This document shows, piece after piece, positions 1-7,799 of a stretch of DNA of 34,014 bases (its first letter is position 1; every line of letters begins with the position of its first letter). Origin of the DNA: Anaerolineales bacterium UBA1429 (lineage in GTDB: Bacteria; Chloroflexota; Anaerolineae; UBA1429). The notes below the pieces were generated by a model. That model was not told the origin of the DNA, ran no database searches, and saw only the letters and a list, made by a program, of their open reading frames with translations. The stretch is from positions 12,883 to 46,896 of the forward strand of contig DCTX01000019.1 of assembly GCA_002329325.1 (NCBI GenBank). Direction: 5' to 3'. Both the position numbers and the translations under genes were made by a program.

Positions 1-122
1 CGGGCGGGCAGCATCCGCCAGTCCACGATCTGGGGGGCCAGGCCCTCGTCAGCGCGGATCTGCTGTAGCGCGTGGCCCAGCCGGCGGCCCGCCTCCTCTT
101 CGCGTGGCGAGACTGGTGTCAT
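1..122 (-). CDS. Truncated hypothetical protein (N-terminal 40 residues only)
   Basis: An open frame begins with ATG at 122 and runs off the left edge without a stop. It starts six bases after the ligA stop codon on the same strand, so it is probably the next gene of the ligA transcription unit. The visible part is charged and helical-looking (MTPVSPREEEAGRRLGHALQ at the start, then DWRMLPA near the edge). No family can be recognised from 40 residues. Reality of the gene is inferred from the tight spacing and the uninterrupted frame. Confidence 0.55.
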   Translation of the reverse strand, partial: MTPVSPREEEAGRRLGHALQQIRADEGLAPQIVDWRMLPA

Positions 123-128
123 GGCAGC

Positions 129-2168
129 CTAGGATCGGGCGCGGCCCGCAAGCAGCGCCATCAGCCCGGCCTCGTCCAGGATGGGAACGCACAGCTTTTC
201 GGCCTGGCGCGTCTTGGTGCCGCCGGGCTTGTCGCCCACCAGCAGGTAGTCCGTGTTGCCCGAGACGCTGCCGGTGACGCGCCCCCCGTGGGCGGTGATC
301 AGGGCGGCAGCGGCCTCGCGGCTCATGGATGGCAGCGTGCCGGTGATGACAAAGCTGAGGCCGTTCAGGGGCTGCTCGTCGGGCTGTTCCTCCGGCGTCT
401 CATCGGCCATGCGCAGGCCCCGCTGGCACAGGCGCTCGACCATCTCGCGGTTCCTCGGCTGCGAAAAGTAGGCTACGATATCGGCCGCGATGATGGGACC
501 GATCCCCTCGATTTCGGTCAGCTCGGCCTCCTCCGCCGCCATGAGCGCGTCCAGCGAGCGATAGTGATCGGCCAGGACCTGGGCCACCCGGCTGCCCACC
601 CCCCGGATGCCCAGGCCGGTGAGGAGGCGCCACAGGGGCCGCTGGCGCGTGGCGTCCAGCGCCTGCAGTAGATTCTCGGCGCGGCGTTCCTGAAAGCCTT
701 CCAGGGCCACGAGCTGCTCTTTATCCAGGGCGTACAGGTCCGACACATCGCTCACCAGCCCCGCATCCACCAGCATCTGGGTGACGCGGATGCCCAGGCC
801 ATCCACATCCAGCGCGCCCCGTGAGGCCCAGTGCTCGATGTGGCGCACCACCTGTGCCGGACACCGGGCGTTGACGCAGTAGACGGCCACCTGGCCGGGC
901 TCCTGCGCCACCGGCTCACCGCAGGAGGGGCATACCGTGGGGACAACGGGCGCCTGCTCCGCGCCCGTGCGCAGCTCGACCACGGGCTTGAGCACCTGGG
1001 GGATCACGTCGCCTGCCCGCCGGATGACCACCATGTCGCCCTGGCGGATGTCCTTGCGCGCCAGGTCCTCAAAGTTGTGCAGGCTCGCCTGGCGGATCTC
1101 GACGCCGCCCAGGCGCACGGGCTCCAGCACGGCATAGGGCGTCAGGACGCCCGTGCGGCCCACGTTGACCTCGATGCGCAGCAGCCGGGTGGTGGCCTCG
1201 CGGGCGGGGAACTTGAAGGCGACGGCCCAGCGCGGGGCGTTGCCGACGATGCCCAGCCGCTCCTGGGTGGCCAGGTCGTTGATCTTGATCACCACGCCAT
1301 CTGCCTCATAGTTGAGTTCGTCCCGCTTGTCCATCCATTCCTGGCAATAGGCTACGACGCGGTCCAGGTCGTCAAACAGGCGGATGTCGGGATTGACGGC
1401 GAAGCCCAGCTCTCGCAGGTAGGCCAGCGCCTGCCACTGGCTGGTGATCTCGTGGCCTTCCACATAGCCGATGGCGTAGGCGAACAGCCGCAGGGGACGC
1501 TGCGCCGTGATGCGCGAATCGAGCTGGCGCACAGACCCGGCGGAGGCGTTGCGGGGGTTGGCAAAGGGCTCCTGGCCTTCGGCCACACGGGCCTCGTTGA
1601 GCTGGTCGAACAGGTCGCGCGGCATATAGATCTCGCCGCGCACCTCGATGCGCGCGGGCGCCGCGAGATCGCTCCCCGGAGCGACGGGGATGCGCAGGGG
1701 CACGTTGCGGATGGTGCGGACGTTGGGGGTGATGTCCTCGCCCACCCGACCATCGCCGCGGGTGGCGCCCCGCACCAGCACGCCCTGTTCATAGGTGAGG
1801 GCCACGGCCAGGCCGTCTATCTTGGGCTCGGCCACCAGCTCCAACGGCGCTTCGTCGCCCAGGAGGCGCTGGGCCCGCCCCAGCCACTCGTACACCTCTT
1901 CGGCGGAAAAGGCGTCGGCCAGGCTGGTCATGGGCACGGGATGCTCAATGCGGGTGAACTCGGGCAGCGGCTCGGCGCCCACCCGCTGGGTGGGCGAATC
2001 GGGCGTCACCAGCTCGGGATGTTCCGTCTCCAGATCGCGCAGCTCGTGCACCAGGGCATCGTACTCGGCGTCGGTGATCTCGGGGGCATCCAGCGCATAG
2101 TAGCGATGGGCGTGATACTGGACGATGCGACGCAACTCGGCAACGCGCTGGGCGACATCAGGTGACAT
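129..2168 (-). CDS. ligA: NAD-dependent DNA ligase LigA
   Basis: Seals nicks in duplex DNA using NAD+ during replication and repair. At 679 residues it has the normal family length and a complete domain order: N-terminal Ia domain, adenylation domain with the KIDG motif (adenylated Lys116), OB fold, a four-Cys zinc finger (CPSCGEP...YCVNARCP, about residues 415-438), helix-hairpin-helix repeats (LTGLGIRGVGSR; EIEGIGPIIA) and a C-terminal BRCT domain starting near NGLSFVITGTLPSMS. No motif is missing. The ATG at 2168 is preceded by AAGGAG about 12 bases upstream. It lies downstream of the SH3 gene with a terminator-like hairpin between them, and a further gene follows within 6 bases. Confidence 0.97.
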   Translation of the reverse strand: MSPDVAQRVAELRRIVQYHAHRYYALDAPEITDAEYDALVHELRDLETEHPELVTPDSPTQRVGAEPLPEFTRIEHPVPMTSLADAFSAEEVYEWLGRAQRLLGDEAPLELVAEPKIDGLAVALTYEQGVLVRGATRGDGRVGEDITPNVRTIRNVPLRIPVAPGSDLAAPARIEVRGEIYMPRDLFDQLNEARVAEGQEPFANPRNASAGSVRQLDSRITAQRPLRLFAYAIGYVEGHEITSQWQALAYLRELGFAVNPDIRLFDDLDRVVAYCQEWMDKRDELNYEADGVVIKINDLATQERLGIVGNAPRWAVAFKFPAREATTRLLRIEVNVGRTGVLTPYAVLEPVRLGGVEIRQASLHNFEDLARKDIRQGDMVVIRRAGDVIPQVLKPVVELRTGAEQAPVVPTVCPSCGEPVAQEPGQVAVYCVNARCPAQVVRHIEHWASRGALDVDGLGIRVTQMLVDAGLVSDVSDLYALDKEQLVALEGFQERRAENLLQALDATRQRPLWRLLTGLGIRGVGSRVAQVLADHYRSLDALMAAEEAELTEIEGIGPIIAADIVAYFSQPRNREMVERLCQRGLRMADETPEEQPDEQPLNGLSFVITGTLPSMSREAAAALITAHGGRVTGSVSGNTDYLLVGDKPGGTKTRQAEKLCVPILDEAGLMALLAGRARS

Positions 2169-2194
2169 GATGCAGCTTGGCTCCTTGCGGTGCG

Positions 2195-2244
2195 AAAAGG
2201 CGCGCTCGGACAGGGGAGTTCGCGAGCGTCCCCTCGAGCGCGCC
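2195..2244 (-). terminator. Intrinsic terminator between the SH3 gene and ligA
   Basis: A perfect 10-bp inverted repeat (2199-2208 with 2235-2244, arm GGCGCGCTCG) continues after a 3-nt bulge into an inner 6-bp stem (2212-2217 with 2229-2234). On the minus strand it is followed directly by TTTT (2195-2198). It would end or attenuate transcription from the SH3 promoter before ligA. Read-through to ligA cannot be judged from sequence. Confidence 0.7.
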
Positions 2245-2260
2245 CTCAGTCAGACGGGAG

Positions 2261-2836
2261 TTATTCCTGCTTGCGCAGAAACTCGGAAGCGACCCACCCC
2301 GAGGTGCCGACCTCGTCGCGCACCTGCCACCAGGTATAGCCAGAGGCCTCTTGGGGACCGCCCACGACCTCGACCACCTTGTCCTCGGTGAGCATCTTGA
2401 CCACGGGATGCCCCGTGCCGGCGCCGGAGCGCATGCGCAGCCCCGTGCCGCCGGTGCAGCACACGGTGGCCATGTCGCCGATGGTGAGGGGCACTTGCGG
2501 AGCCGTCTCCGCCTCGCCCTCCTCAGGCTCTGCCGTCTCGGCCAGGTCCTGGGTTGGCGTCGGAGGCGGCAGCGTCGGCAGGACCGTGGTGGCCGTCGGC
2601 GCAAAGGCGGGCAGCGTCGGCTGCTCGGTGGGCCCCTGGGTTGGCTGCGTGCCTACGACAGGGCGCGTCGGCGAAGGGGTTGTCTCTTGTGCGCTCTCGC
2701 TCGGCGGGTAAAAGAGCGCCCACCAAAGCCCCAATACGACAAAGAGCACCAACGCTGGCACGACAAAGTACATCCACCTGGGCCAGCCTTCCTGGCTAGA
2801 ACGAGCGCGGCCTGGGCCCCTGCTTTCTGTTGGCAT
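2261..2836 (-). CDS. Membrane-anchored SH3-domain protein
   Basis: A 191-residue protein with a short basic cytoplasmic tail, one transmembrane helix (about 21-42, WMYFVVPALVLFVVLGLWW), a Pro/Thr/Glu-rich linker (about 45-118) and a C-terminal bacterial SH3 type-3 domain (about 120-188, with LRMRSGAG, WWQVRDE and GWVASEFL). Such domains usually bind peptidoglycan or other cell-surface ligands, so the domain probably sits outside the membrane. The ATG at 2836 has a strong AAGGAGGGGG ribosome binding site and a near-perfect promoter upstream. The ligand is unknown. The gene is divergent from the Ser/Thr kinase. Confidence 0.85.
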   Translation of the reverse strand: MPTESRGPGRARSSQEGWPRWMYFVVPALVLFVVLGLWWALFYPPSESAQETTPSPTRPVVGTQPTQGPTEQPTLPAFAPTATTVLPTLPPPTPTQDLAETAEPEEGEAETAPQVPLTIGDMATVCCTGGTGLRMRSGAGTGHPVVKMLTEDKVVEVVGGPQEASGYTWWQVRDEVGTSGWVASEFLRKQE

Positions 2837-2873
2837 TTACCCCCTCCTTATTGAGCGAGCGGCATCTGGAACG

Positions 2874-2902
2874 ATTATAGAAGCGCTGAGTCACTCTGTC
2901 AA
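2874..2902 (-). promoter_or_regulatory. Sigma70-type promoter of the SH3 gene
   Basis: On the minus strand, TTGACA (2897-2902) and TATAAT (2874-2879) are separated by exactly 17 bases. This is a consensus housekeeping promoter about 38 bases upstream of the SH3 start codon. Confidence 0.88.
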
Positions 2903-2947
2903 CGCTAGGATACAAGAGCGTGTCCCGCCTGGCCCGCCTCCGGGCAC

Positions 2948-2976
2948 TTGACAGGCGGCCCATAGCCCGTCATGAT
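2948..2976 (+). promoter_or_regulatory. Sigma70-type promoter of the Ser/Thr kinase
   Basis: TTGACA (2948-2953), a 17-base spacer and CATGAT (2971-2976) lie about 43 bases upstream of the chosen kinase start. It also argues against the longer reading frame, which would begin at 2920, upstream of this promoter. Confidence 0.65.
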
Positions 2977-3018
2977 GTACGTGAGGCATGGCCGCTGGCT
3001 GATTCGGGAGCAAGAGCG

Positions 3019-5451
3019 ATGCGCGAACTCGTGGGCTCGGTATTGGAGGACACTTATCGCGTCGAGAGGCTGATCGGGCAGGGCGGCATGGGCGCGGTCT
3101 ATCTGGCCCACGACCTGGCCCTGGACCGCGACGTGGCCGTCAAGGTCATGCACGATCACATCGCCCGCGAGGAGGGGTTCCGCAGCCGCTTCCTGCAGGA
3201 GGCCCGCGCCATCGCGGCCCTCGATCACCCCAACATCGTCAGGGTCCACGCCTTCAGCCGCGGCACCGACCTGCTCTACATCGTCATGAGCCTGGTGGGC
3301 CAGGGCCACACCCTGTCCGACTGGCTGGAGCGCCTGAGCGCTCAGGGGATGCTGCTGGAGCTGGACGAGGCCCTGGCGCTGATCGAGCCGCTGGCCGACG
3401 CCCTGGGCTATGCCCACGGTCGCGGCGTCACCCACCGCGACATCAAGCCCGGCAACATCCTGCTTCAGCCTGTGGCGGGCGCTCCCCACACGGGGCAGGG
3501 TCCCTCGGTGCGCCCCATCCTGACCGATTTCGGGCTGGCCAAGCTGGCCCAGGGCGCCGCCCAGACTCTTCCCGGCCAGACGATGGGCACCCCGGCCTAC
3601 ATGGCGCCTGAGCAGTGCCTGGGACAGCCCGTGGACGGGCGAACCGACATCTACTCCCTGGGCATCGTCTTTTACCAGTTGGTCACGGGGCGGCTCCCCT
3701 TTGCCGTACACACGTTGCCCGAGGCGCTGCAGGCCCACACGCGGCAGGCGCCGCCGCCTCCGCGCATGGTGGTGAGCGACCTGCCCAGCGAGGTGGAGCA
3801 GGTGGTGCTCACGGCCCTGGCCAAGGACCCTGCCGGCCGCCAGCAGACGGGTGAGGCGCTGCGCGATAGCGTCGTCGAACTGCGCGGGCGCTATGCCCAG
3901 CGGCAGGAGGACACGCCGACGGCGCAGCCATCGCGGGCCAGCGTCGCTTGGCTTACCCAGGCCGACGTCGCGCCGCCTCCCAGGGCCGATGCCATGCCCA
4001 CGCCGCCATCCGACGCGCCGGCGGGCGCCCACATCGTCGTGCAGTCTCCCGAGGGACGGGCGGAGAGGGTGCCTCTGGCCGATGCCATCACGCTGACGGT
4101 GGGCCGCGAGGCCGACAACGACCTGGTCCTGCCCAGCTCGGCCGTCTCGCGCCACCATGCCCGCATCACGTGCGAGGCGCAGCGGGTGCGGGTGACCGAC
4201 CTCAACAGCACCAACGGCACCTTCTTGGAGAGCGAGCGGATCCTTCCCGGCGTTGCCGAGCGTTGGCCGGCGGGGCGTCGTCTGCGCATCGGCGGCTACT
4301 GGCTGAGCCTGGAGGGCCTGGCCGCCACGCCTACCCCCGCGCCGCCGGTGGCCACCTACGCCGGGCGCGTTGCGGCCGGCGGCGCAGCCCTGGAGGTGCA
4401 CATCTCGCCGGCGACCCTGTCGCTCGCGCCGGGGGCGCGCAGCGAGATCCATGCCCGCATCCTCAACCATCAACCCCACGTGGACCACTTTTACGCCCGG
4501 ATCGAGGGCCTGCCGGAGGTCTGGATCGCGCTGCCAGCGGAGGACCTGATGTTGGCGCCGGAGGACGGCGGCGACCTGGCCATCGGCATCTGCCCGCCGG
4601 ACGCTCCCCCTCCCCCGGCGGGAGAGCACCCCTTTGTCGTGCACATCATGTCGCGGGCCGACGCCACCCGCCATGCCGAGGCGCGGGGCGCCCTCGCCAT
4701 CGAGGCGCAGCGCCGGCTAGACCTGGGGCTGCATCCCAGCGTCTATACAGACCAGGGGCAGGGCACCTTGTCTGTGGCGAACCGGGGCAACACAGACGAG
4801 CAGATCGAGCTTGAGGCCACCGACCCCGCCGACGCCGTCGAGCTGCAGTTCGCGCCCGCCACCTTCTCCCTGTCGCCCGGCAGTTCGCAGGCCGTCGCCG
4901 TCGCCCTCAAGCCGACCGAGCACGCCCCTCAGGGGCTGCATCAGACCCTGCCATTTGCCATCCGCGTGCTGGTGGCCGGACAGTGCGTGGCCTCCGTCGA
5001 GGGCACCCTGACCGTGCGTCCGGCCCCGGTGGCCACGCCCCCTGCCCCGTCCCCCGCTCCCGGGCCGGCCCCTGTTGCGGCGCCGGCGCCCGTCGAGGAG
5101 GCTCCGCGCGCCGCACAGCCCTCTGTCCCGTCGCCTGCGCCGGCCCCGGCTGCAGCTCCGGCTGCGGCACCGGCGCCCGCCGCCGAGCCGGAGCAGGACA
5201 AGCGCAAGGTCGGGTTCTGGCGCATCGTGCTGGGGCTGCTGACGGTGGCCGTCGCCGCGTATCTGCTCATGGCAGCCTGGCGTGCCGTCGGCTGGTACGG
5301 CCTCACCCACGGCGAGACGCTCAGCGCCGCGGGCCTGGGGCTGGCCTTGTTGGTGGCGGGGGTGCTCTGCTTGCGGGGGCGCGCCAAACTGGCCGTCGCC
5401 ATCTGGATCTTGGGCCTCGGCTATATAGCGGTGCGCTCCATCTTTGGCTGA
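3019..5451 (+). CDS. Membrane Ser/Thr protein kinase with FHA domain
   Basis: An 810-residue PknB-type kinase. All catalytic motifs are present: glycine-rich loop GQGGMGAVY (20-28), Lys42 in VAVKVM, HRDIKPGN (catalytic Asp141), DFG (170-172) and APE (YMAPEQ). An FHA phosphothreonine-binding domain follows at about 355-420 (TVGREADND, SRHHARI, NSTNGTF). Residues about 440-670 look like two Ig-like beta domains of the COG1470 kind, then a Pro/Ala linker, then three hydrophobic helices at the C-terminus (about 733-810). The ATG at 3019 is chosen because kinase homology starts at once (GSVLEDTYRVERLIGQGGMG), GGGAG lies upstream and the promoter is at 2948-2976. Substrates are unknown; FHA domains often bind the kinase's own or partner phosphothreonines. 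The divergent SH3 envelope protein is a possible functional neighbour (inference). Confidence 0.93.
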   Translation: MRELVGSVLEDTYRVERLIGQGGMGAVYLAHDLALDRDVAVKVMHDHIAREEGFRSRFLQEARAIAALDHPNIVRVHAFSRGTDLLYIVMSLVGQGHTLSDWLERLSAQGMLLELDEALALIEPLADALGYAHGRGVTHRDIKPGNILLQPVAGAPHTGQGPSVRPILTDFGLAKLAQGAAQTLPGQTMGTPAYMAPEQCLGQPVDGRTDIYSLGIVFYQLVTGRLPFAVHTLPEALQAHTRQAPPPPRMVVSDLPSEVEQVVLTALAKDPAGRQQTGEALRDSVVELRGRYAQRQEDTPTAQPSRASVAWLTQADVAPPPRADAMPTPPSDAPAGAHIVVQSPEGRAERVPLADAITLTVGREADNDLVLPSSAVSRHHARITCEAQRVRVTDLNSTNGTFLESERILPGVAERWPAGRRLRIGGYWLSLEGLAATPTPAPPVATYAGRVAAGGAALEVHISPATLSLAPGARSEIHARILNHQPHVDHFYARIEGLPEVWIALPAEDLMLAPEDGGDLAIGICPPDAPPPPAGEHPFVVHIMSRADATRHAEARGALAIEAQRRLDLGLHPSVYTDQGQGTLSVANRGNTDEQIELEATDPADAVELQFAPATFSLSPGSSQAVAVALKPTEHAPQGLHQTLPFAIRVLVAGQCVASVEGTLTVRPAPVATPPAPSPAPGPAPVAAPAPVEEAPRAAQPSVPSPAPAPAAAPAAAPAPAAEPEQDKRKVGFWRIVLGLLTVAVAAYLLMAAWRAVGWYGLTHGETLSAAGLGLALLVAGVLCLRGRAKLAVAIWILGLGYIAVRSIFG

Positions 5452-5502
5452 GGCCGCGCCTGGCGCTGCGATCGCCCGCACCCACCCCGCGGCCATCGCG
5501 CG

Positions 5503-6004
5503 CATCCAGCGGCTCTGCGCCCCCCTCCCCGCGTGTGGGAAAGAACGCCGGGAGGTCAGGGCCGTCGGCCGTGAACGGCGCACCTCCGCAATCGCCCTCA
5601 CCCCCGCGGCTGTCGCGCACATCCAGCACCTCTGCGCCCCCTCCCCCGCGTGCGGGGGAGGGGGATGGGGGGTGAGGGCCATCCGCCATCGCGCGCATCC
5701 AGCACCTCTGCGTCCCCTCTCCCGCGTGCGGGAAAGAACGCCGGGAGGTCAGGGCCATCGGCCGTGAACGGCGCACCTCCGCAATTGCCCTCACTCCCGC
5801 GGCAGTCACGGGCATCCGACGGCTCTGCGCCCCCTCCCCCGCGTGCGGGAAAGAACGCCGGGAGGTCAGGGCCATCGGCCGTCGCGCGCACACTCCGCAA
5901 TCGCCCTCACCCCCGCGGCAGTCACGGGCATCCGGCGGCTCTGCGCCCCCTCTCCCGCGTGCGGGGAAGAGCGACGGGGGTGAGGGCCATCCGCCACCGC
6001 GCGC
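5503..6004. repeat. Cluster of five imperfect intergenic repeats (117- and 76-bp forms)
   Basis: The gene-free stretch 5452-6114 is filled by five related units starting with CATCC at about 5503, 5620, 5696, 5813 and 5929. Spacing is 117, 76, 117 and 116 bases. All units share CTCTGCG followed by a C-rich arm and GCGTGYGGG. The second unit forms an almost perfect hairpin (CCCCTCCCCCGC, loop GTG, CGGGGGAGGGG). In units 1, 3 and 4 the right arm is replaced by AAGAACGCCGGGAGGTCAGG plus an extra segment of about 41 bases. Reading frames across it are repeat translations and are not annotated. It resembles dispersed hairpin repeats of GC-rich genomes; its function is unknown. Confidence 0.9.
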
Positions 6005-6031
6005 ACACCCCGGCGCCGCCGCCGTCTGCCC

Positions 6032-6061
6032 CTCGACGGGCTGCGCGCGTTGTGCTACAAT
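6032..6061 (+). promoter_or_regulatory. Possible promoter of the cupin gene
   Basis: A good -10 box TACAAT (6056-6061) lies about 53 bases before the cupin start. The only -35 candidate is a poor match, CTCGAC (6032-6037), at 18-base spacing. It fits the start of unique sequence after the repeat cluster. Confidence 0.4.
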
Positions 6062-6114
6062 CCCGCCCGTACCCTGGTCAGGCCTATCTTGTTGCACGAA
6101 AGGAACCCAATCGA

Positions 6115-6618
6115 ATGAGCAGCGTCACCGTTCGCGAGCTAGAGCTTGAGGCATTCCAGCCCCATGGGACGTTCTGCCAGATGGCGGACAACCCGCGCAT
6201 CCTGGCGATGGCCCGGCCCGTCGTCTTTCGGCCCGACATGATCCAGATGCAGCTCGGCGATTCGAGCACCGCATCGTTCTCGATCTGCCGCGTCGAGCCC
6301 AGGGAGTATGTGATCACCGGCGGCGAGTACCACGATCACGCCATGGAGGGCATCCTGCCCCTGGATGGCGACATCCTGATCCACGTCGCTCCTCCCTCGC
6401 ATCCGCGCATGGGCATCCCCTTGGACAACTTTGAGGTGTACCGGGTCCCCATGGGCACCATGGTCGTGCTGCGGCCGGGCACATGGCACGGCGCGCCCTG
6501 GCCCGCGGGCGACAAGCCCGTCAACGTCCTCGTGGTCCTGCCGGTGCGCACCTATGCCATCGACTCGGTATCGATACGCCTGGAGCCGGATCAGCAGATC
6601 GCCATCGAAGGCGTCTAG
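6115..6618 (+). CDS. Ureidoglycolate lyase-like cupin
   Basis: A 167-residue cupin-fold protein similar to the AllA ureidoglycolate lyase family, which releases urea and glyoxylate from ureidoglycolate in purine/allantoin breakdown. Family-like features are HDHAMEGILPLDGDILIHVA (about 80-98), DNFEVYRVPMGTMVVLRPGTWHGA (conserved FEVYRVP and RPGTWH) and NVLVVLPVRTYA near the C-terminus. The ATG at 6115 follows GAAAGGAA and the candidate TACAAT promoter. No other allantoin or purine genes are nearby, so the true substrate is uncertain; many family members are generic sugar- or acid-binding cupins. The gene stands alone between its promoter and a terminator. Confidence 0.7.
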   Translation: MSSVTVRELELEAFQPHGTFCQMADNPRILAMARPVVFRPDMIQMQLGDSSTASFSICRVEPREYVITGGEYHDHAMEGILPLDGDILIHVAPPSHPRMGIPLDNFEVYRVPMGTMVVLRPGTWHGAPWPAGDKPVNVLVVLPVRTYAIDSVSIRLEPDQQIAIEGV

Positions 6619-6642
6619 CCCCAACCTGCAGGGCGTTCTACC

Positions 6643-6673
6643 CACGCGGGCTGTCATCACGGCAGCCCGCGTG
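6643..6673 (+). terminator. Hairpin terminator after the cupin gene
   Basis: A perfect 11-bp inverted repeat (CACGCGGGCTG at 6643-6653 with 6663-6673, 9-nt loop) lies 24 bases after the cupin stop. It is followed only by TTGCGT, so it is a weak U-tract hairpin. It lies upstream of the next gene's promoter. Confidence 0.6.
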
Positions 6674-6689
6674 TTGCGTCATCGCTCGC

Positions 6690-6719
6690 TTGACCGGCCC
6701 TCGCGGGCATGGCTATAAT
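6690..6719 (+). promoter_or_regulatory. Sigma70-type promoter of the dehydrogenase gene
   Basis: TTGACC (6690-6695), an 18-base spacer and a perfect TATAAT (6714-6719), about 45 bases before the start codon at 6765. Confidence 0.8.
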
Positions 6720-6764
6720 CCCGCCAACGCCCCACGAACCAAGCCAGCATGGGAGGTACTCAGC

Positions 6765-7727
6765 ATGAAAGCGACAGGTGTCTTTTACGTTGCGCCGGAG
6801 AAGGTGGAGCTGCGCGAGTTCGAGATCGCCGATCCCGACCTGTTTGAGGTGCAGATCGAGCTCAAGGCCACGGCTCTCTGCGCCTGGGACCAGGCGCTCT
6901 ACAAGGGGATCCTGCCCGCCGGCACCACCTACCCCTTCCTGCACGGCCATGAGGGCGTCGGGATCGTCCGCAAGGTGGGGGCCCGTGTGGCGGGCCTGGC
7001 GCCCGGCGACAAGGTGACGGCCATGGGCAACGACTCGGGGCTGTTCGGCCAGTTCGCCAACGTGCCCGCCACCGCCGTTGCCAGGCTGGAGGGTGACGTC
7101 GAGGACTATGAGCTGTGGATCGCCGAACCGGTGGCCTGCGTCCTCAACGGCATCGAGTGGGCCAAGCTCCGCCCCGGTGACCGGGTGGCGCTGGTGGGCA
7201 CCGGCTTCATGGGGCTGCTGCTGATGCAGGCCCTGCGGCACACCCTGGTGCACGAGGTGATCGCCGTGGATGTGGACGCCCGCCGCCTAGAGCTGGCCCG
7301 GCAGTTCGGCGCCGACCAGATCATCAACCTGAGCACCGATGAGGGCAGCCGGGCCATGGAAGCCCTCAAGGCGCACCCGGTGGACGTCATGATCGAGGCC
7401 GCCGGCGCACAGCCCGCCTTCGACCTCAACTATGAGATCCTGCGCGAGGCGGGCAGGCTGGTCATCTTCTCCTGGCACAAGGACGGCGACCGCCGGGTGG
7501 ACCTGGGCGCCTGGCATATGATGGGCATCGAGGTCTACAACGCCTCGCCCAACATCTCGCGCCACTTTCCCCAGATCTTTGCCCGCACCGTGCCCCTGAT
7601 GCAGAAGGGTATCTTTGACCTGAAGCCGCTGGTCACCCATGTGATGCCCGTCTCTCAGGCGTCGGAGATGTTCGACATCGCCTCCCACCAGAGCGACGGA
7701 TACATCAAGGGCGTGCTGCGCTGGTAG
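6765..7727 (+). CDS. Zinc-type medium-chain dehydrogenase (short form)
   Basis: A 320-residue MDR-superfamily NAD(P)-dependent alcohol/polyol dehydrogenase. It has the GroES-like domain with catalytic-zinc candidates Cys39 (LCAWD) and His62-Glu63 (GHEGVG), and a Rossmann fold with GTGFMG (145-150). The four-Cys structural zinc loop of classical alcohol dehydrogenases is absent, which matches short MDR members. GGGAGGT precedes the ATG at 6765. The substrate is unknown. It is the only gene between its own promoter and a strong convergent terminator, so it is monocistronic. A second MDR enzyme with the structural-zinc loop lies at 11932-12957. Confidence 0.87.
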   Translation: MKATGVFYVAPEKVELREFEIADPDLFEVQIELKATALCAWDQALYKGILPAGTTYPFLHGHEGVGIVRKVGARVAGLAPGDKVTAMGNDSGLFGQFANVPATAVARLEGDVEDYELWIAEPVACVLNGIEWAKLRPGDRVALVGTGFMGLLLMQALRHTLVHEVIAVDVDARRLELARQFGADQIINLSTDEGSRAMEALKAHPVDVMIEAAGAQPAFDLNYEILREAGRLVIFSWHKDGDRRVDLGAWHMMGIEVYNASPNISRHFPQIFARTVPLMQKGIFDLKPLVTHVMPVSQASEMFDIASHQSDGYIKGVLRW

Positions 7728-7745
7728 CGGCCGCCCGCAGACGAG

Positions 7746-7782
7746 CGGGGGCGCGGGCCTCTGTAGAGCGCCCGCGCCCCCG
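7746..7782. terminator. Bidirectional terminator hairpin
   Basis: A perfect 13-bp stem (arm CGGGGGCGCGGGC at 7746-7758, partner 7770-7782) with an 11-nt loop sits between the stop codons of two convergent genes, the plus-strand dehydrogenase and the minus-strand MerR regulator. Confidence 0.75.
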
Positions 7783-7799
7783 TGTGCGTTGCGCGCGCC

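Noticed and set aside
831..2165. Long open frame on the plus strand opposite ligA
   Set aside because: It is the antisense shadow of an intact ligA; GC-rich codon bias leaves few stops on the other strand. No ribosome binding site or family similarity.
2920..3018. N-terminal extension of the kinase frame
   Set aside because: The extension begins upstream of the likely promoter and adds 33 residues with no kinase-like character; ATG 3019 starts directly before the kinase domain.
2905..4674. Long open frame antisense to the Ser/Thr kinase
   Set aside because: Shadow of the kinase gene, whose catalytic motifs are all intact on the plus strand.
5503..6004. CRISPR array
   Set aside because: Units are 76-117 bases, imperfect, mosaic and without unique spacers; no cas genes are present.
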